From Botryllus schlosseri (Eukaryota; Chordata; Ascidiacea; Stolidobranchia; Styelidae): 38,564 nucleotides of DNA. Shown piece by piece: positions 10,347 through 21,284 of the stretch (position 1 is the stretch's first letter; every line of letters starts with the position of its first letter). A program made the position numbers and the translations under genes. The stretch covers positions 1 to 38,564 of the forward strand of contig ATSW01001256.1 of assembly GCA_000444245.1 (NCBI GenBank), given 5' to 3'. The notes below the pieces were generated by a model. It was not told the origin of the DNA and searched no databases. It was given only the letters and a program-made list of their open reading frames with translations.

Positions 10347-13300
10347 TCATGATTGCGTATTTACGATCATTACATACGTACCTGAGCATTTCCCGCATGT
10401 TCGCATGCATGGCTTCCAAGCGGTATCGCATAGCTTGTGGTAGTATTTGACAAGGGCACAGTCTCTTCTTCTGTCTTTACAGGCTGACACTGGGCAGAAA
10501 ATATATGCGTATTACAAAAAGTAGCTTGACACAGTGCTAGAGTGTGCTGTGAATTGAAGATTATAATAGAGGCCTATGTACCTGGACATCTTCTCAAAGA
10601 GCAATCGCGTTTCGACGGACCATCACCACATGTTTTCAACGCCACTTGCTTCCCGTTGTAAAAGCATCTTCTTCTTTTGATCCCGACCCCGCATGAGGCG
10701 GAACATTCGGACCACGAACCCCAACGTGGTATTTCTGAAACGTAATGCAGTCGCGATATCACAACATAAATTGTCAATACTATATGTGATTAAACATATT
10801 TCGGTAGGCTGCAAAATATTGAATGACATTTATAAAATTGTTTTCAATCAAGTGTCTCATTTTTTATAGCATAGAGTGCAAATGTTGAAGAAAAATATTA
10901 TAGTCCGAGGCGCACAAAGCGGGAAACGACGAAAGGTGCCCCTCAAACCTCACTTTATTAATAATAACTATATATACATTCTTTAAACGGAAGTTTTGCG
11001 GCGCTGAGTTAGTTATTTTATATCTAGTAGCGTTACATGTTGAAAGGGATGTTTTAGACTTGATTATAGTACTATTAACTACCAAGCTAAACGAACTCTT
11101 TTTGTAGGTGCTGCAAGGCTCCACCGTGGTATATGAAATAAAAGGAGAATTACTTTGTCTTTCGCATTGCATTTATAGTCAGTAATGATGATAATCATCT
11201 AGTTCGTGACTTCATAACCGTTTAGCGTCATACAGGGTCTGCAATCTGCATAAACCTGTTTTCGGAAATCTCAGCCCTTACTGACAGTGATCTAGAACTA
11301 GAAATAGAGGCACTTATAGTTAGGCCTACTGACCACATCTGATTATATAACACGTTATATACATCATGACTGGAACTGCATTTTTGTCCAGACTCCATAA
11401 TACCTATTGAGCTACGGAAATGTTAATATTATCGTGTCTCATATATAAGCTGTCGTATACGGCCGTTACAGCTAAATTACAAAATGTTCCCTTACTGGGA
11501 GGTGGACCTTCCATAGTTTCGTATATCCAGTCCAAGTATTTCGGCACGCTTGTGTAAATTCCTGGTTTCTTCTCTGACCCACAGTCTTCAGCGCCGTAAC
11601 TGGTAACTCCCATCAGTATAGATGTACGGAAAGCGTTCTTACAAACCAACGGCCCACCGCTATCGCCACCACAAGTATCTTGTCCTCCTTCCTTGTGACT
11701 GAAAAGTAGGGCCTTGAAGTCAAGTAACATATTATTATATTGATAATCATGTATATACCCGGCGCAAATTGTGTTGTTAACAACGGCGATGCTTGCTGAG
11801 CCATACCAAGCCTCGCAGACATCTCGGTCTACTAATTTGACTGTAGCTTCTTGAAGGATATCCGGAAGACTGCCATCTGTACAAAGATAGAGGGTGACAT
11901 CATATTTCCTGTGTCCAGTCGTAATTCTGTTATAAGCGGCGCGAGCAAGTGCGTTATTGAACAGTCGAAATCAACAAATTATATATCCGTCGATTTTTGT
12001 TGCGGGTCATGGCATAGGAACGGAACACGATTGTGACGCTGAAATTTCTCGATCTGGGGCATTACGACGTCATAAAGTGATTCTTATTGGTTACCATTAC
12101 CATGCTATTCAATTCTACTCTATCCAGCCGTCAAGCCTATAATAAGGGATGGCCGACCTTGTCGGCCAGAAGGCCACGTGAGATGTACGAAACGAACTAT
12201 CGAATATAAACACGGAACGGCGACGACCAAATTTCCAGCTTCGAGCCGCTTCGCACAGCACAGAATTTACTGAATCTGGTCTTGATCGAAAGCTGCTGTC
12301 GCACTGATTCCGAAAATAGAATATAAATCAAAATATAGTCAGGCTCCGTACTTAGATGAAAAATCACCCTCAACATCTGAAATCTGCATTGTTCGGAACA
12401 ATTGGATGACTGTAAAACGATGACCCATTGCTGCTCTTCGACTGTTCGGACAATGCCTATAATTCAGACTTGGAGGGTGAATTCTAGGTGGTTCAGTGCC
12501 TGATCATATTATCATTCACATTTTCGGAGTCAGTGTGACAGTAGCTTTCAAGACCAGATTCAGCTAATTGTTCGCTCTGGAAAATAACTTTTGGATTGCC
12601 AGAAATCCTTCGGTCGCATCCGCAAAACAAGTCTGTATGAAGCCGCAGCGAAGCGGAACGAAGCTGCAAGATCCGTCGTTGCCATTCCATGTTCATCACA
12701 TTCGATATACGAACCATTCCGTGGACCACTTGAATATTGATGGCCTTTTTTAGTCGTCCGATAGGATATGGTAACGGTGGAAACAAGACTTTTTTTACCA
12801 CGCATCAAAATCAAAAGCAAAAATGTCATGACAACTCTTAGCACCGTCAGGCGCGAAAATTTTACACAGTTATTGAATGAATTCGCTCAACAGCATGATT
12901 ACTTGCAATTGCATATATTGCGTGCCGCCTCTATAAAAAGGCCTACCGCTGGGCTCATTTAGCAAGGACAGGATTATACGGCGGTTGGAAATATCAATGT
13001 TGAGTGTTGACGATATCCGTGAACAAGCCTCTATCATTTTGTGCAAAGGTTTCACCGCGAGTGCTGACGCGAAGTCGCATGTTGGACACGTTCTGTCATA
13101 ATTGCTAATATAGTTGGACTTATTTCTTTAAATTGGGCGTATTTTTAATTTCTAGTTTTCAATGGGGTACCAATACTGAAAAAAAGAAATGGAGCGACAA
13201 TGAATCTCACGAAGTGCTAAGAAAAATTTCAAGTCATATAAATCTGCTACAAAATATTATACTTTATGGTCATATATGAAGATATACAATTGAATAGTAC

Positions 13301-16121
13301 ATTCTTATTGAGATGAACCCGAATATTTCCGCCTGACAATTGTCAGAGATAATCGTCAGTAACTATAGTAGAGAATTTGAAAGAACTATGTTGATGACGA
13401 TTAGCCCTGACGAGAGTCTGCCGAAATTATTCGGGTTCATTTCAATATGAATATACTATTCAATTGTGTATTGAAGTACTGTACATCCAGGAATCTCTTC
13501 ATACGAATATCTACAAAAAATTCGCTGGCCCCTAGCTATACGCTAGTACGTCGGAACTGATATATTAGTCATCAATATTCCACATTTCACTGGGAGGCTG
13601 AAGAAAATTTTGTCAGCCTGGCAAGCTCATAGTAAATTAATTAGACAATTTATTTTTTCTTAATATAACTAAAGTCGAGAACTACCTCGTGGCCCACTCA
13701 AAACCTTCTAACGGGCCACGGGTGGGCTGCCACAGGGCTATGTTAACGAAGTTTTCAAGCGACTTGATACAGATATTTCGTCAAAGGAACTATATTTACC
13801 CTATATTTTCAATTGTCAATGTCAATCCATTATGACGCCACAATTGAGCATTCGTGACGTCATGGCTTTAGGATGAAAAAAGCAGTGAAAATCATGTTTT
13901 ATACAAGGGCCTTGTTTTAAAGATGTTTGTTTCAAAATGATTTTTGTTTTAAATGCAACCCTATATGTGACCATCCAGCATAATGTCCACGCTGTACGCG
14001 TCAGGGAGATTTCAAAAAGGCAAAATCGGGTGTCTGATTTCTTTGATTCCGAATCGAGTGTACTTTGGAAGGGAAGGAAAATGATTCCAGTTACACTTAC
14101 TAGAAGAAGTATGCAGATATTAGTCAACGATATTAGTCAAACTATTTGTATGGGGCGCATCTGCACAATGAAACTACTCAAAACGATCGTTTCTTTGCAC
14201 GTGATAAAACCAATGGAGGTTTCATGGCTGCCGTGATGGGATAAAAGTTTCGCAACCGCAATATCTGCTGATGAGCTTTCTCTTCGTAGGGGTGTTTAGC
14301 TTCGGTATTTGAAAAATCAGACGGTTTGTGCTCGAACCGAATATAGTCAACTCATAGTCAAGTCTGATTCGATTACTCAGGGTGTAGCGTTCGGTCGTAA
14401 TCGTAGACTGTGCTAAGTTTCTATTATACTAACACAAGTTTTGGAGTTGGAGTACATTGTGAATTGAGAAAGTTCATGACGTGATACGGTATAGGAAGAC
14501 AGAGAGGACTAGACCAGCAAAGTCTGGAATAAATTAAATTCTATCTGCGTTGCGAGGGTCAATTAAGAAATACTTGCTGCTAATTTACATTCATCAAATC
14601 CCCATCCTGTAACGCTGCATGCCGTTCCGTTCGTAAATCGCGTCTTCCTTAACGGCAGTGCTACCGGTTTCACATTTGCTCCGAGAACCACCGGTCGAGT
14701 CAATTTTATGAGACAAATATCGTAGTCCAGTGTGTCGGTATCGTAATCTTAAGAACAGGAAGTAGCAACATGTCAAACAGACGAATGACGAATAAATGTG
14801 ACAGAATACACATGACCGTGCATCGAAACGGACGTTGCTGTTGTTTGCGGTATCCATGGTGTTTGTCGACTACAATGATCATTATCACCAGGCCGATATT
14901 CGTTCTTTTTGATTCCATAACTGCCGACTTGTAGCACGGCCCACTTCTAAGCTTTTTTGAACGACACCGCTTACCTTACACGGATGAGATGGCGAGGAGG
15001 AGCCTATAGATAAACCTCCAACACTTAGGTAGAAATTCTGCATAGTAAACCTCGGTTGGACTCGAACCCACATCCCATTGGTGTTGCAGCTGTGGATAGC
15101 ACCACTATACGCTATCTCGCCACATCGAAACGGACGCGTTCAAACTTCCAATGTCCCATAGAGCCATATCGCTATATTCTAATATTAATCCGACGAGACT
15201 AAACTGAATGATACGCACGTGTTGGTGCGCCATTTTGTTGGTTTTTGCTCGCAATTATCGAACTTAACCAGCGCACAGTGTGGAGAATTACCGGGCTACA
15301 TTCGTTGGAATGCAGCCCGTATAATGTAAGAAACCTTTTTGTGTGGCGCACGGCTTTCACGCCAAGGCTAGATATATAGGTTTACAATAGTGTTTCGCAA
15401 ACGTCAGCCTATAAATGTCGGTACGCTTTCGATTGAGCGCCTCCTGGCCATAGAAAGCAACAGTCTGTAATGTGCGTATGCGTATGGTTAGGCTTGGGGT
15501 TTAAATCAATCACACCTGTATTCTGCAATAAATGCGGTCCGGTTAGCTACAAAGGTTAGCGTTTACAAGTCGCCCACTCACTTTTGTGACAAAGCACCTT
15601 TTCCGCAGCTCCAAAGACTGCTCCACTGCTGTTTCCGTTTTTCCACACGCTCCCCATCACTATATTCGTTATGACTTTTCCACTGGAATGAATAGTGGTT
15701 TATACGTTTCCGAAGCAGATTCACTATAGTCCAGATGCATATGCAATGCACGTACCCGTACCTGTCGAAGCAATGCGCGGCCGACAGAATCCATTGATTT
15801 GAGATCAAGGACCCTCCGCATTGATTCGTTCCGTTGTCGAGTTCGATAAATACTTGCCAGGGATACTTGTCGGCACTTTCCACGTCAATACCATTAACCA
15901 CTAGCACAATTACGTCATCGCGTAGTTGCGCCTTCTCTGAAAACGTTAAGGTTTCGGGTTTTATTCGTTGCAGGAGTGTGCACGATTCTTCGGCGAAGTA
16001 TCTTTGATAACCTGCCGTGTATAGTTGACTTACCACCGAGAAATGGCGTAAAATCTCGGGAGAGAACAACTGGTAGGAGGCCCAATCCGAGACACAGTGT
16101 TGCAATCGATACGACACGCAT
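10347..16121 (-). CDS. Secreted trypsin-TSP1-ShKT serine protease, complete eight-exon gene
   Basis: Exons in coding order are 16121-16034, 15936-15762, 15682-15582, 14747-14589, 11876-11759, 11698-11496, 10734-10582 and 10483-10347; the sum is 1134 nt (377 residues plus TGA). A signal peptide ([21 protein letters not shown]) is followed by an S1 family protease domain starting at VVNG (42-45). The triad is His84 (LSAAHC), Asp131 (DYDICLIKL) and Ser227 (GGDSGGP). Asp221 lies six residues before the serine, and the SYG and KPGIY segments match the pocket glycines, so cleavage after Lys/Arg is expected. TSP1 is at 282-332 and ShKT at about 334-365 (CKD...CMRTCGKC). The residue before VVNG is Leu, not the usual Arg/Lys activation residue. 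The upstream in-frame Met at 16178 is less suitable because the signal peptide follows Met at 16121. The last exon may instead be spliced at a GTACGT site after 10382. Intron 3 holds a SINE; intron 4 (2.7 kb) holds a foldback and MITEs. Confidence 0.9.
12200..12735. repeat. Long imperfect foldback in intron 4 of the protease gene
   Basis: The left arm (about 12200-12400) pairs with the right arm (about 12450-12735). Examples are ACTGAATCTGGTCTTGA at 12272 against the complement of TCAAGACCAGATTCAGC near 12549, CAGCTTCGAGCCGCTTCGC near 12236 against CGAAGCGGAACGAAGCTG near 12648, and AATCACCCTC at 12362 against GAGGGTGAATT at 12473. The right arm carries about 80 bp extra. It is probably a foldback/MITE-type element; ends and duplication were not resolved. 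Confidence 0.65.
13285..13485. mobile_element. MITE with CAATTGAATAG ends
   Basis: Inverted ends CAATTGAATAGTACATTC and its complement near 13450-13478, with GATGAACCCGAATATTTC facing AATTATTCGGGTTCATTTC. Relatives are at 34700-34855 and, cut by the window end, at 38497-38564. It is non-coding. The outer boundary may extend further because weak pairing continues outside. Confidence 0.65.
13548..13739 (+). mobile_element. hAT-like fragment related to 160-339
   Basis: It shares GTCGGAACTGATAT-TTAGTCATCA, CTCAAAACCTTCT and CGGGCCACGGGT with the fragment at the left end of the window. No complete ends were found. Confidence 0.5.
13745..13963 (-). mobile_element. TAGGGTTGC-family MITE, end fragment
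   Basis: It ends in GTTTTAAATGCAACCCTA at 13963. In reverse orientation it matches the left half of the 22477-22955 copy (GACGTCA, TATAGGG region). Confidence 0.65.
14835..15122 (-). mobile_element. tRNA-derived SINE, full-length copy in intron 3 of the protease gene
   Basis: Read on the minus strand, the head GGCGAGATAGCG carries the polymerase III A box region, followed by the B box GGTTCGAGTCC. A shared body follows (CTCATCCGTG, AGTGGGCCGTGCTACAAGTC) and the tail is CAAACAACAGCAA. The flanking duplication is CATCGAAACGGACG, 14 bp, at 14821-14834 and 15123-15136. It has the same architecture as the copy at 17081-17361. Confidence 0.9.
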
Positions 16122-16177
16122 TTTTAGGTATTTCGGTATCGGACGCGATTGAATCGTTCTCAAATTCAAACACATCA

Positions 16178-16186
16178 ATATATATA
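16178..16186 (-). promoter_or_regulatory. TATA box of the protease gene
   Basis: The minus strand reads TATATATAT about 57 nt before the ATG at 16121. This gives a short expected 5' leader of about 30 nt. Position is reasonable; AT-richness lowers certainty. Confidence 0.4.
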
Positions 16187-16458
16187 GAATATTCCAATTT
16201 TTATTTACCCGCAGGCGTTCATGATTGACATATAAATCCTATTTATCGCTGTAAAACGTCAGATATCGTTGCATCGTTGAATATACACTGCGACATTTAT
16301 GATGTCATATGTAGACAAAATCCCGAGCCCGTGTCTTGGTTAGATATTCACATCATGGCACTAAAATATCCCAGATATTGTAGACGTCATGCACGCATAC
16401 AGGTTACGATCACTGTTGGACTCCAAAAATGCTTAACATTTCTATAGCGCATCGAGAC

Positions 16459-17059
16459 CAGTTGATCTCAACCTTTTTGACTTCGTAAACCGGCAAAACT
16501 TCAAAAAATTGTTGCGGACAGGTGCACCTTCAAAAACCAATATTAACCCTAAATTTAATTACAACAAATGTATGCATCTCAAACGTAATATTGTAAACTT
16601 AGTGTGATACTGTCTTTTTGATGATATATTACGTGGTTCTATGGAAGTTTCGGCAAGGCGAAGCTACAGCGAAGTCCTGTAATATACCAATAACTATGGA
16701 TTGTGATTGTTTGCGGTATCTGTTAAAAAATGTGATTTTTCCGTTTGCTTTCACCTGTATTTTACTATATATGGCACTTTCCAAATTTCACATATAACTT
16801 ACGAAACGAGTCATAGACCACTACAGCTTCGTACAGCACTTGCATGCATTGTGACTTTCTCTAACATATTAACTGTCTGTTATGACACCATGCAGAAAAA
16901 GCGTTCCAAACATCCAAATCCATTTAAAATTTGATGTTTTATTTCTCTAAATGGTGGAGAAGCGCCCAAATTCTTTCGTTTTGGAATTGATATATAAAAT
17001 TCTAATCTATATTCGGGCCGGTAGGAAACTTGTCACGGATCGGCGATTGAGAACCACTG
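16459..17059 (+). mobile_element. hAT element, 601 bp
   Basis: It starts CAGTTGATCTCAACC and ends GGCGATTGAGAACCACTG. The 8-bp flanks ATCGAGAC (16451-16458) and ATCTAGAC (17060-17067) match at 7 of 8. It is non-coding. A second, truncated copy is at 7436-7556. Confidence 0.8.
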
Positions 17060-17080
17060 ATCTAGACCTCACAGATCCAT

Positions 17081-17361
17081 AGTGGCGAGATAGCGTAGTG
17101 GTATAATCCACAGCTGCGACACCTACGAGTTGCGGGTTCGAGTCCAACCGAGGTCGACTCCGGAATTCCTATCTAAGTGTCGGGGGTTTATCTAGGTTCC
17201 TCCTCACCATCTCATCCGTGCAAGCGGTGTCTTATAAAAGCCTATAAAAGTGGGCCGTGCTACAAGTCGGCAGCTACAGAATAAAAATGAAGAAAATAGG
17301 CCTGGTGTAAATCACCATAGTGGTCGACAAACGTCATGAATACCATAAACTACAACAACCA
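17081..17361 (+). mobile_element. tRNA-derived SINE, full-length copy
   Basis: The A box TAGCGTAGTGG (17090-17100 region) and B box GGTTCGAGTCC fit the tRNA promoter consensus. The body and a CTACAACAACC tail match the copy at 14835-15122. The flanking duplication is CACAGATCCAT (17070-17080) and CGCAGATCCAT (17362-17372). It sits directly beside the right end of the preceding hAT element. Confidence 0.9.
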
Positions 17362-18226
17362 CGCAGATCCATGGCAATGCGAGTGTACTGTCTGTCTCCT
17401 GTGCTTCTTAACCTTCACTAACCCGCAGTACACTTACACTAATCTGCAAGCCGTCACGTCACCCCGAACTTGTCATAAAAACTAAAATCCACCACAACAC
17501 ACATTTAACTACACATCCAAATCACAACTATAGATTACTAGTGAGAGATTACTATGACTTAAGATCAGACCTTGTGTACTACTCCGGTCATATTATCGTA
17601 ATAAATTGTGCCGAATTGAGCGGACTTATTCAGTCTCAAGTTCAATTCATGGTCGACTCACTTTTTTACAACTTTGTACTGACTGATATCGAAAGCCTCG
17701 CATTCAGAATATACTCATTTTATCTTATTTGCACGTTAAACATGTGTTTTCTCAAACGGGCAAGGGACCCTATTCTCGACAAAAGCTATCAAAATATATT
17801 AGTTGAATCAAGTCGCATCGAACGAGTCATATGCCTTTGTCGAGCCATCCGCAATGACTGAATTACACATCGAGTCAATACACAAAGTGACTCAAGTCGA
17901 ACAGTGGCGAAGCTAGAAAAAAATGGGTAAAATACTAGGGCTACCATACGTTATCCGTTTTGAAATGTCCTCACACTTATAACTGCTAATAAAATACATG
18001 AACAAGTTCCCCGTATATATATCTGCTACAGTCTGTTATTATCAACCAAAATATAGGATCGAATACGAACCCTCGAGAAGTTGAAACACATTGATATGGT
18101 ACAGTTGCCTACACTATACCCATCTACACATCCGCGAGAATATAAACGCATAAGCAATGTTCGTTGGATTTAAATTATACAAGAGGGTTGGTAAAGGTGA
18201 GGACTGCGCAATGTAAGCACTGAGCC
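17362..18226. other. Intergenic, no gene recognised
   Basis: A plus-strand open frame of about 100 codons at 17541-17861 has no recognisable domain, no signal peptide and no splice context. It is not called. No repeat with clear ends was seen. Confidence 0.4.
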
Positions 18227-18234
18227 GTCTAAGA

Positions 18235-19870
18235 CAGTGATTCTCAACCGCCGGTCCGCGGACCGGTGCCGGTCCGCGACGACTTTTCTGCCGGTCCGTG
18301 AGGTATATTTAGATTTTATACCTAAATTTCAAGATGCAAGATCTTGAAGGCTTGTCCATTGGTAAAATAAATAAAACGTCAAATATTAAACTGATGTAGA
18401 ACTTCGTGAGGTAAGATTAGGCCCGGAAACATGTTCGATTTGACTTAAAGTTCAAGCTATCTCCGGTGACGACATGTGAGCGACTCGCTAACCAAGAGCT
18501 GACTCGCTAAACCGCGCAATCCGTACGATCATTCGGTCTCGATTCATTAACTTTGTGGGTGGCCAGGTATCGCTGAAATCAGGCGATTTCGTGCAGCGCA
18601 TTGTACTGGTAGTAGACTACGTCTGGTAGTAGTGGGAAATGAGCAAGATAGCTCGATAAGGTGCTTGATACTACTCCAAAACGCTTCGTTTCTGGATATG
18701 GTCAGAGAGAAGAATATTATTCCAGTCTGCCCGGTCGGTTAATGCACGACCGTCGGCTCGAACTTAGCCATGTTTATCTGGGCAAGTCAATTTTACCTCG
18801 AATCAGCACTCAGCAGACACTACCGTAAAATCAAAGGAATACCATCATAAACAGATTTAATTACGAACGAAAGCCTCACAATTTCGCTCTCCAGTACAGG
18901 GATGGCCAACCTGCGGCCGTAGAAGGAAATTTGCTCGGCCGTAGACACGTAATTAAATTAGCATGTGCCGGCGGCCGTAGACATGAAAATTGAATTTACG
19001 AATTGTCTCCCGAACCTTTGAGATATTTCATTTATTCTTGAAATCTTCTTCGCGCTACGCGCGATTCAATGCGACTTCATTTTTCGATTTTAATATAGTC
19101 GTAGCGCCCGTTGCAATCTGAGCCCCACAGTTCAGATCGGAACAGCGGAGGAAAATGATGCACCCCATGCATATAGAAATAAAAATCTGGAATCGTGCGC
19201 TCCTCCCGAAAGAAATTTGTCTTTGTACATTTGGGAGATTTCACTATCTTTCCACTATACCGACAATCCTGATGGGAGGTCAAGAAATAACAACTCGGCT
19301 CAAAGTGACTATACTAACAATTGGTCCACCCGAAGATGCATCCATTTGCTCTAAATTTTCGAAAACACTCCCTCCGTCAACTCTACCGATGAATCTGATC
19401 ACTTTGGTTGAGAAAGGATAAATGTTTCATAGTAATATGTGAAACTACGAATATTAATGACGAAATTCATTCGTGAATCTGAAATAAATTTCGCGCATTG
19501 CGACCGATCCCAGTTGTTATTAATAAATTCCCACTGTGCAGCGATTTCGATGACTATAGTAAGACGATATGAAAAAGTAGATTAGTCCGGAGTTCACCAG
19601 AAATGGACATGGACAGTTTAACATGGGTATGATGTCCAGTTAGTTCATTGCGACTACGTCCTGGAATGCGGCCGTGGACCGTATAAGTAATCGAAATGCG
19701 GCCGTGAATAGAAAAACGGTTGGCCACCCCTGCTCTAGTACCATACTTGCAGAAAAACGGCTGGATACATTACATTTGGCGTTGATTTCAATTTTTTAAG
19801 GTTCACCGGTCCGCCAAAAATCTCTTGAAATTTTACCGATCCGCGAGATGAAAAAGGTTGAGAACCACTG
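18235..19870 (+). mobile_element. hAT element carrying a second hAT inside
   Basis: It starts CAGTGATTCTCAACCGCC and ends GGTTGAGAACCACTG, with repeated CCGGTCCGCG motifs near both ends. A perfect 8-bp duplication GTCTAAGA flanks it (18227-18234 and 19871-19878). It contains the complete element at 18897-19732, so without that insertion it would be about 790 bp. No transposase frame was recognised. Confidence 0.9.
18897..19732 (+). mobile_element. Nested hAT element, CAGGGATGGCC family
   Basis: It starts CAGGGATGGCCAACCTGCGG and ends GGTTGGCCACCCCTG, with subterminal GCGGCCGTAGA repeats. The flanks CTCCAGTA (18889-18896) and CTCTAGTA (19733-19740) match at 7 of 8. It is 836 bp and lies entirely inside the 18235-19870 element, so it is younger. 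An inverted relative lies at 26095-26702; the element at 20305-21117 shares part of the interior. Confidence 0.9.
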
Positions 19871-20228
19871 GTCTAAGAGACAAAGATACGTTGTTATTAA
19901 ATTAATCTAATACTACTACGACAACGTAAGCTGTGATCGTTTCGTCTGCGGTCAATTTACAATCAGTGACTGACTGGTTGCCGTCCCTCACTAGTGACAT
20001 CGTCGTATCGCGAACAATCCGAACATGCATAAGATAGGGTGATTTAATCGACACCGTTTACTTGATGACTTGAAATTGACTCGTGAATTTTGCTCCGAGT
20101 CACGAGTCAATTGACATTTTTGAAGCGCCGGGTCAAGTCAAGTCACTTTTGCAATTGTAAATAATTGTAATTGTATGTGGTACAATACAACTATCCTGAT
20201 CGTAGGCCTATACCTCTTGTGAGGTTTA

Positions 20229-21226
20229 TACGATCAGTGCCAATTACTGCAGTATAGTTAAGCTCCAATTCATTTATTACGCAACAGAATAGTATGGCCT
20301 TTACCAGAACCGTAACTGCCGCACCCCAAACCCCGAGCTCAAAGGGGGCCAAAAATTATTTCGTGAATGAACATAAATTATAGAGTATTCTTTTGAAAAT
20401 TTATGCAACTTTATTCAATTTCTTTTTCGCGCTGTTGCTGTATCTTGATTAGTAGGAAAAGATACGCATGAGTTATAGAAAAGGCCAATACCGGCGTCGG
20501 CCAATACCGCGCCACGACGCACCAAGACAAACGAAGTTTTACGCCATGTAATAATAGTAACTTGCGACTCCGTGAAGTGAGCCAGAACGATAGGTAGCGA
20601 GAAAACCTTGGCCGAAAAGGACTGCCCTTATGCTGACCGAAAACTTCGATACATATACAATATACATATATGTTTAATTGTCCATAGGCGCCTAAATGGC
20701 TAGCGCCAAATGTTCCTGTCCTGGTAATCTGAACCCCACAAGATAAATATCATCCCGCAGAGAAAAATTATATACCAACGGGCCCGTCCGAATATTTTTA
20801 ATTATTGTTGACGGGCCCTACATTTTCCAAGACAACACCTCACTCAGCTCTATCGGTAAATCTGATTACGTGATTACGTGACAGAGAATAAAAAAATTAG
20901 AGCAATATATATGCAATTCCCGATATTATTGACCGATTCAATTATGAATTATAGAAAATTTCGCGCTCGACGCGATGGGGCAATGTAAACTGGCTGATTA
21001 CATAGTAGGCCTACAACAAATCTCGCTCACAAGCAGCGGTGAAAACAAACGTATCACCTGGCGAGGGCCCAAGACCAACGTTTTTGGGGGGCCTGACGAA
21101 GTGCTGTTTCGGCCCTGGCCTTTACGCATGGGCATGAAACGAACAATTTGTTTTCCGTCTAATTCCTTAACTCGGCCAAAAGTGAGCGGAACGAAAAGGC
21201 CCGAATTGAGCGGAGTTTGTATACTG
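20229..21226 (+). mobile_element. Pogo/Tigger element, right part, interrupted by a hAT
   Basis: The segment 20229-20304 (ATCAGTGCCAATTACTGCAG onward) and the segment 21118-21226 match the right halves of the Tigger copies at 31348-31788 and 30421-31062. The right end AGCGGAGTTTGTATACTG is followed by TA. The left part of the element was not found, and the two segments are separated by the hAT at 20305-21117. Confidence 0.75.
20305..21117 (+). mobile_element. hAT element inserted into the Tigger remnant
   Basis: It starts CAGAACCGTAACTGC and ends GCTGTTTCGGCCCTG, giving inverted ends that agree at most of the first 14 positions. A perfect 8-bp duplication GCCTTTAC (20297-20304 and 21118-21125) flanks it. 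The interior around 20730-20960 is similar to the CAGGGATGGCC family (AATCTGAACCCCACA, AATTTCGCGC). It is non-coding. Confidence 0.85.
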
Positions 21227-21284
21227 TATAGTTATAGAGTTTGTTGTATGCATTGGTAGCGAATTCTGAAGTCTGTCCTTCTTG

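Noticed and set aside
17081-17157. Functional tRNA gene
   Set aside because: A and B boxes are present, but there is a second copy with the same non-tRNA body and insertion duplications; it is a SINE head.
17541-17861. Plus-strand open frame of about 106 codons
   Set aside because: No domain, signal peptide, start context or splice partner; length is within chance for AT-rich DNA.
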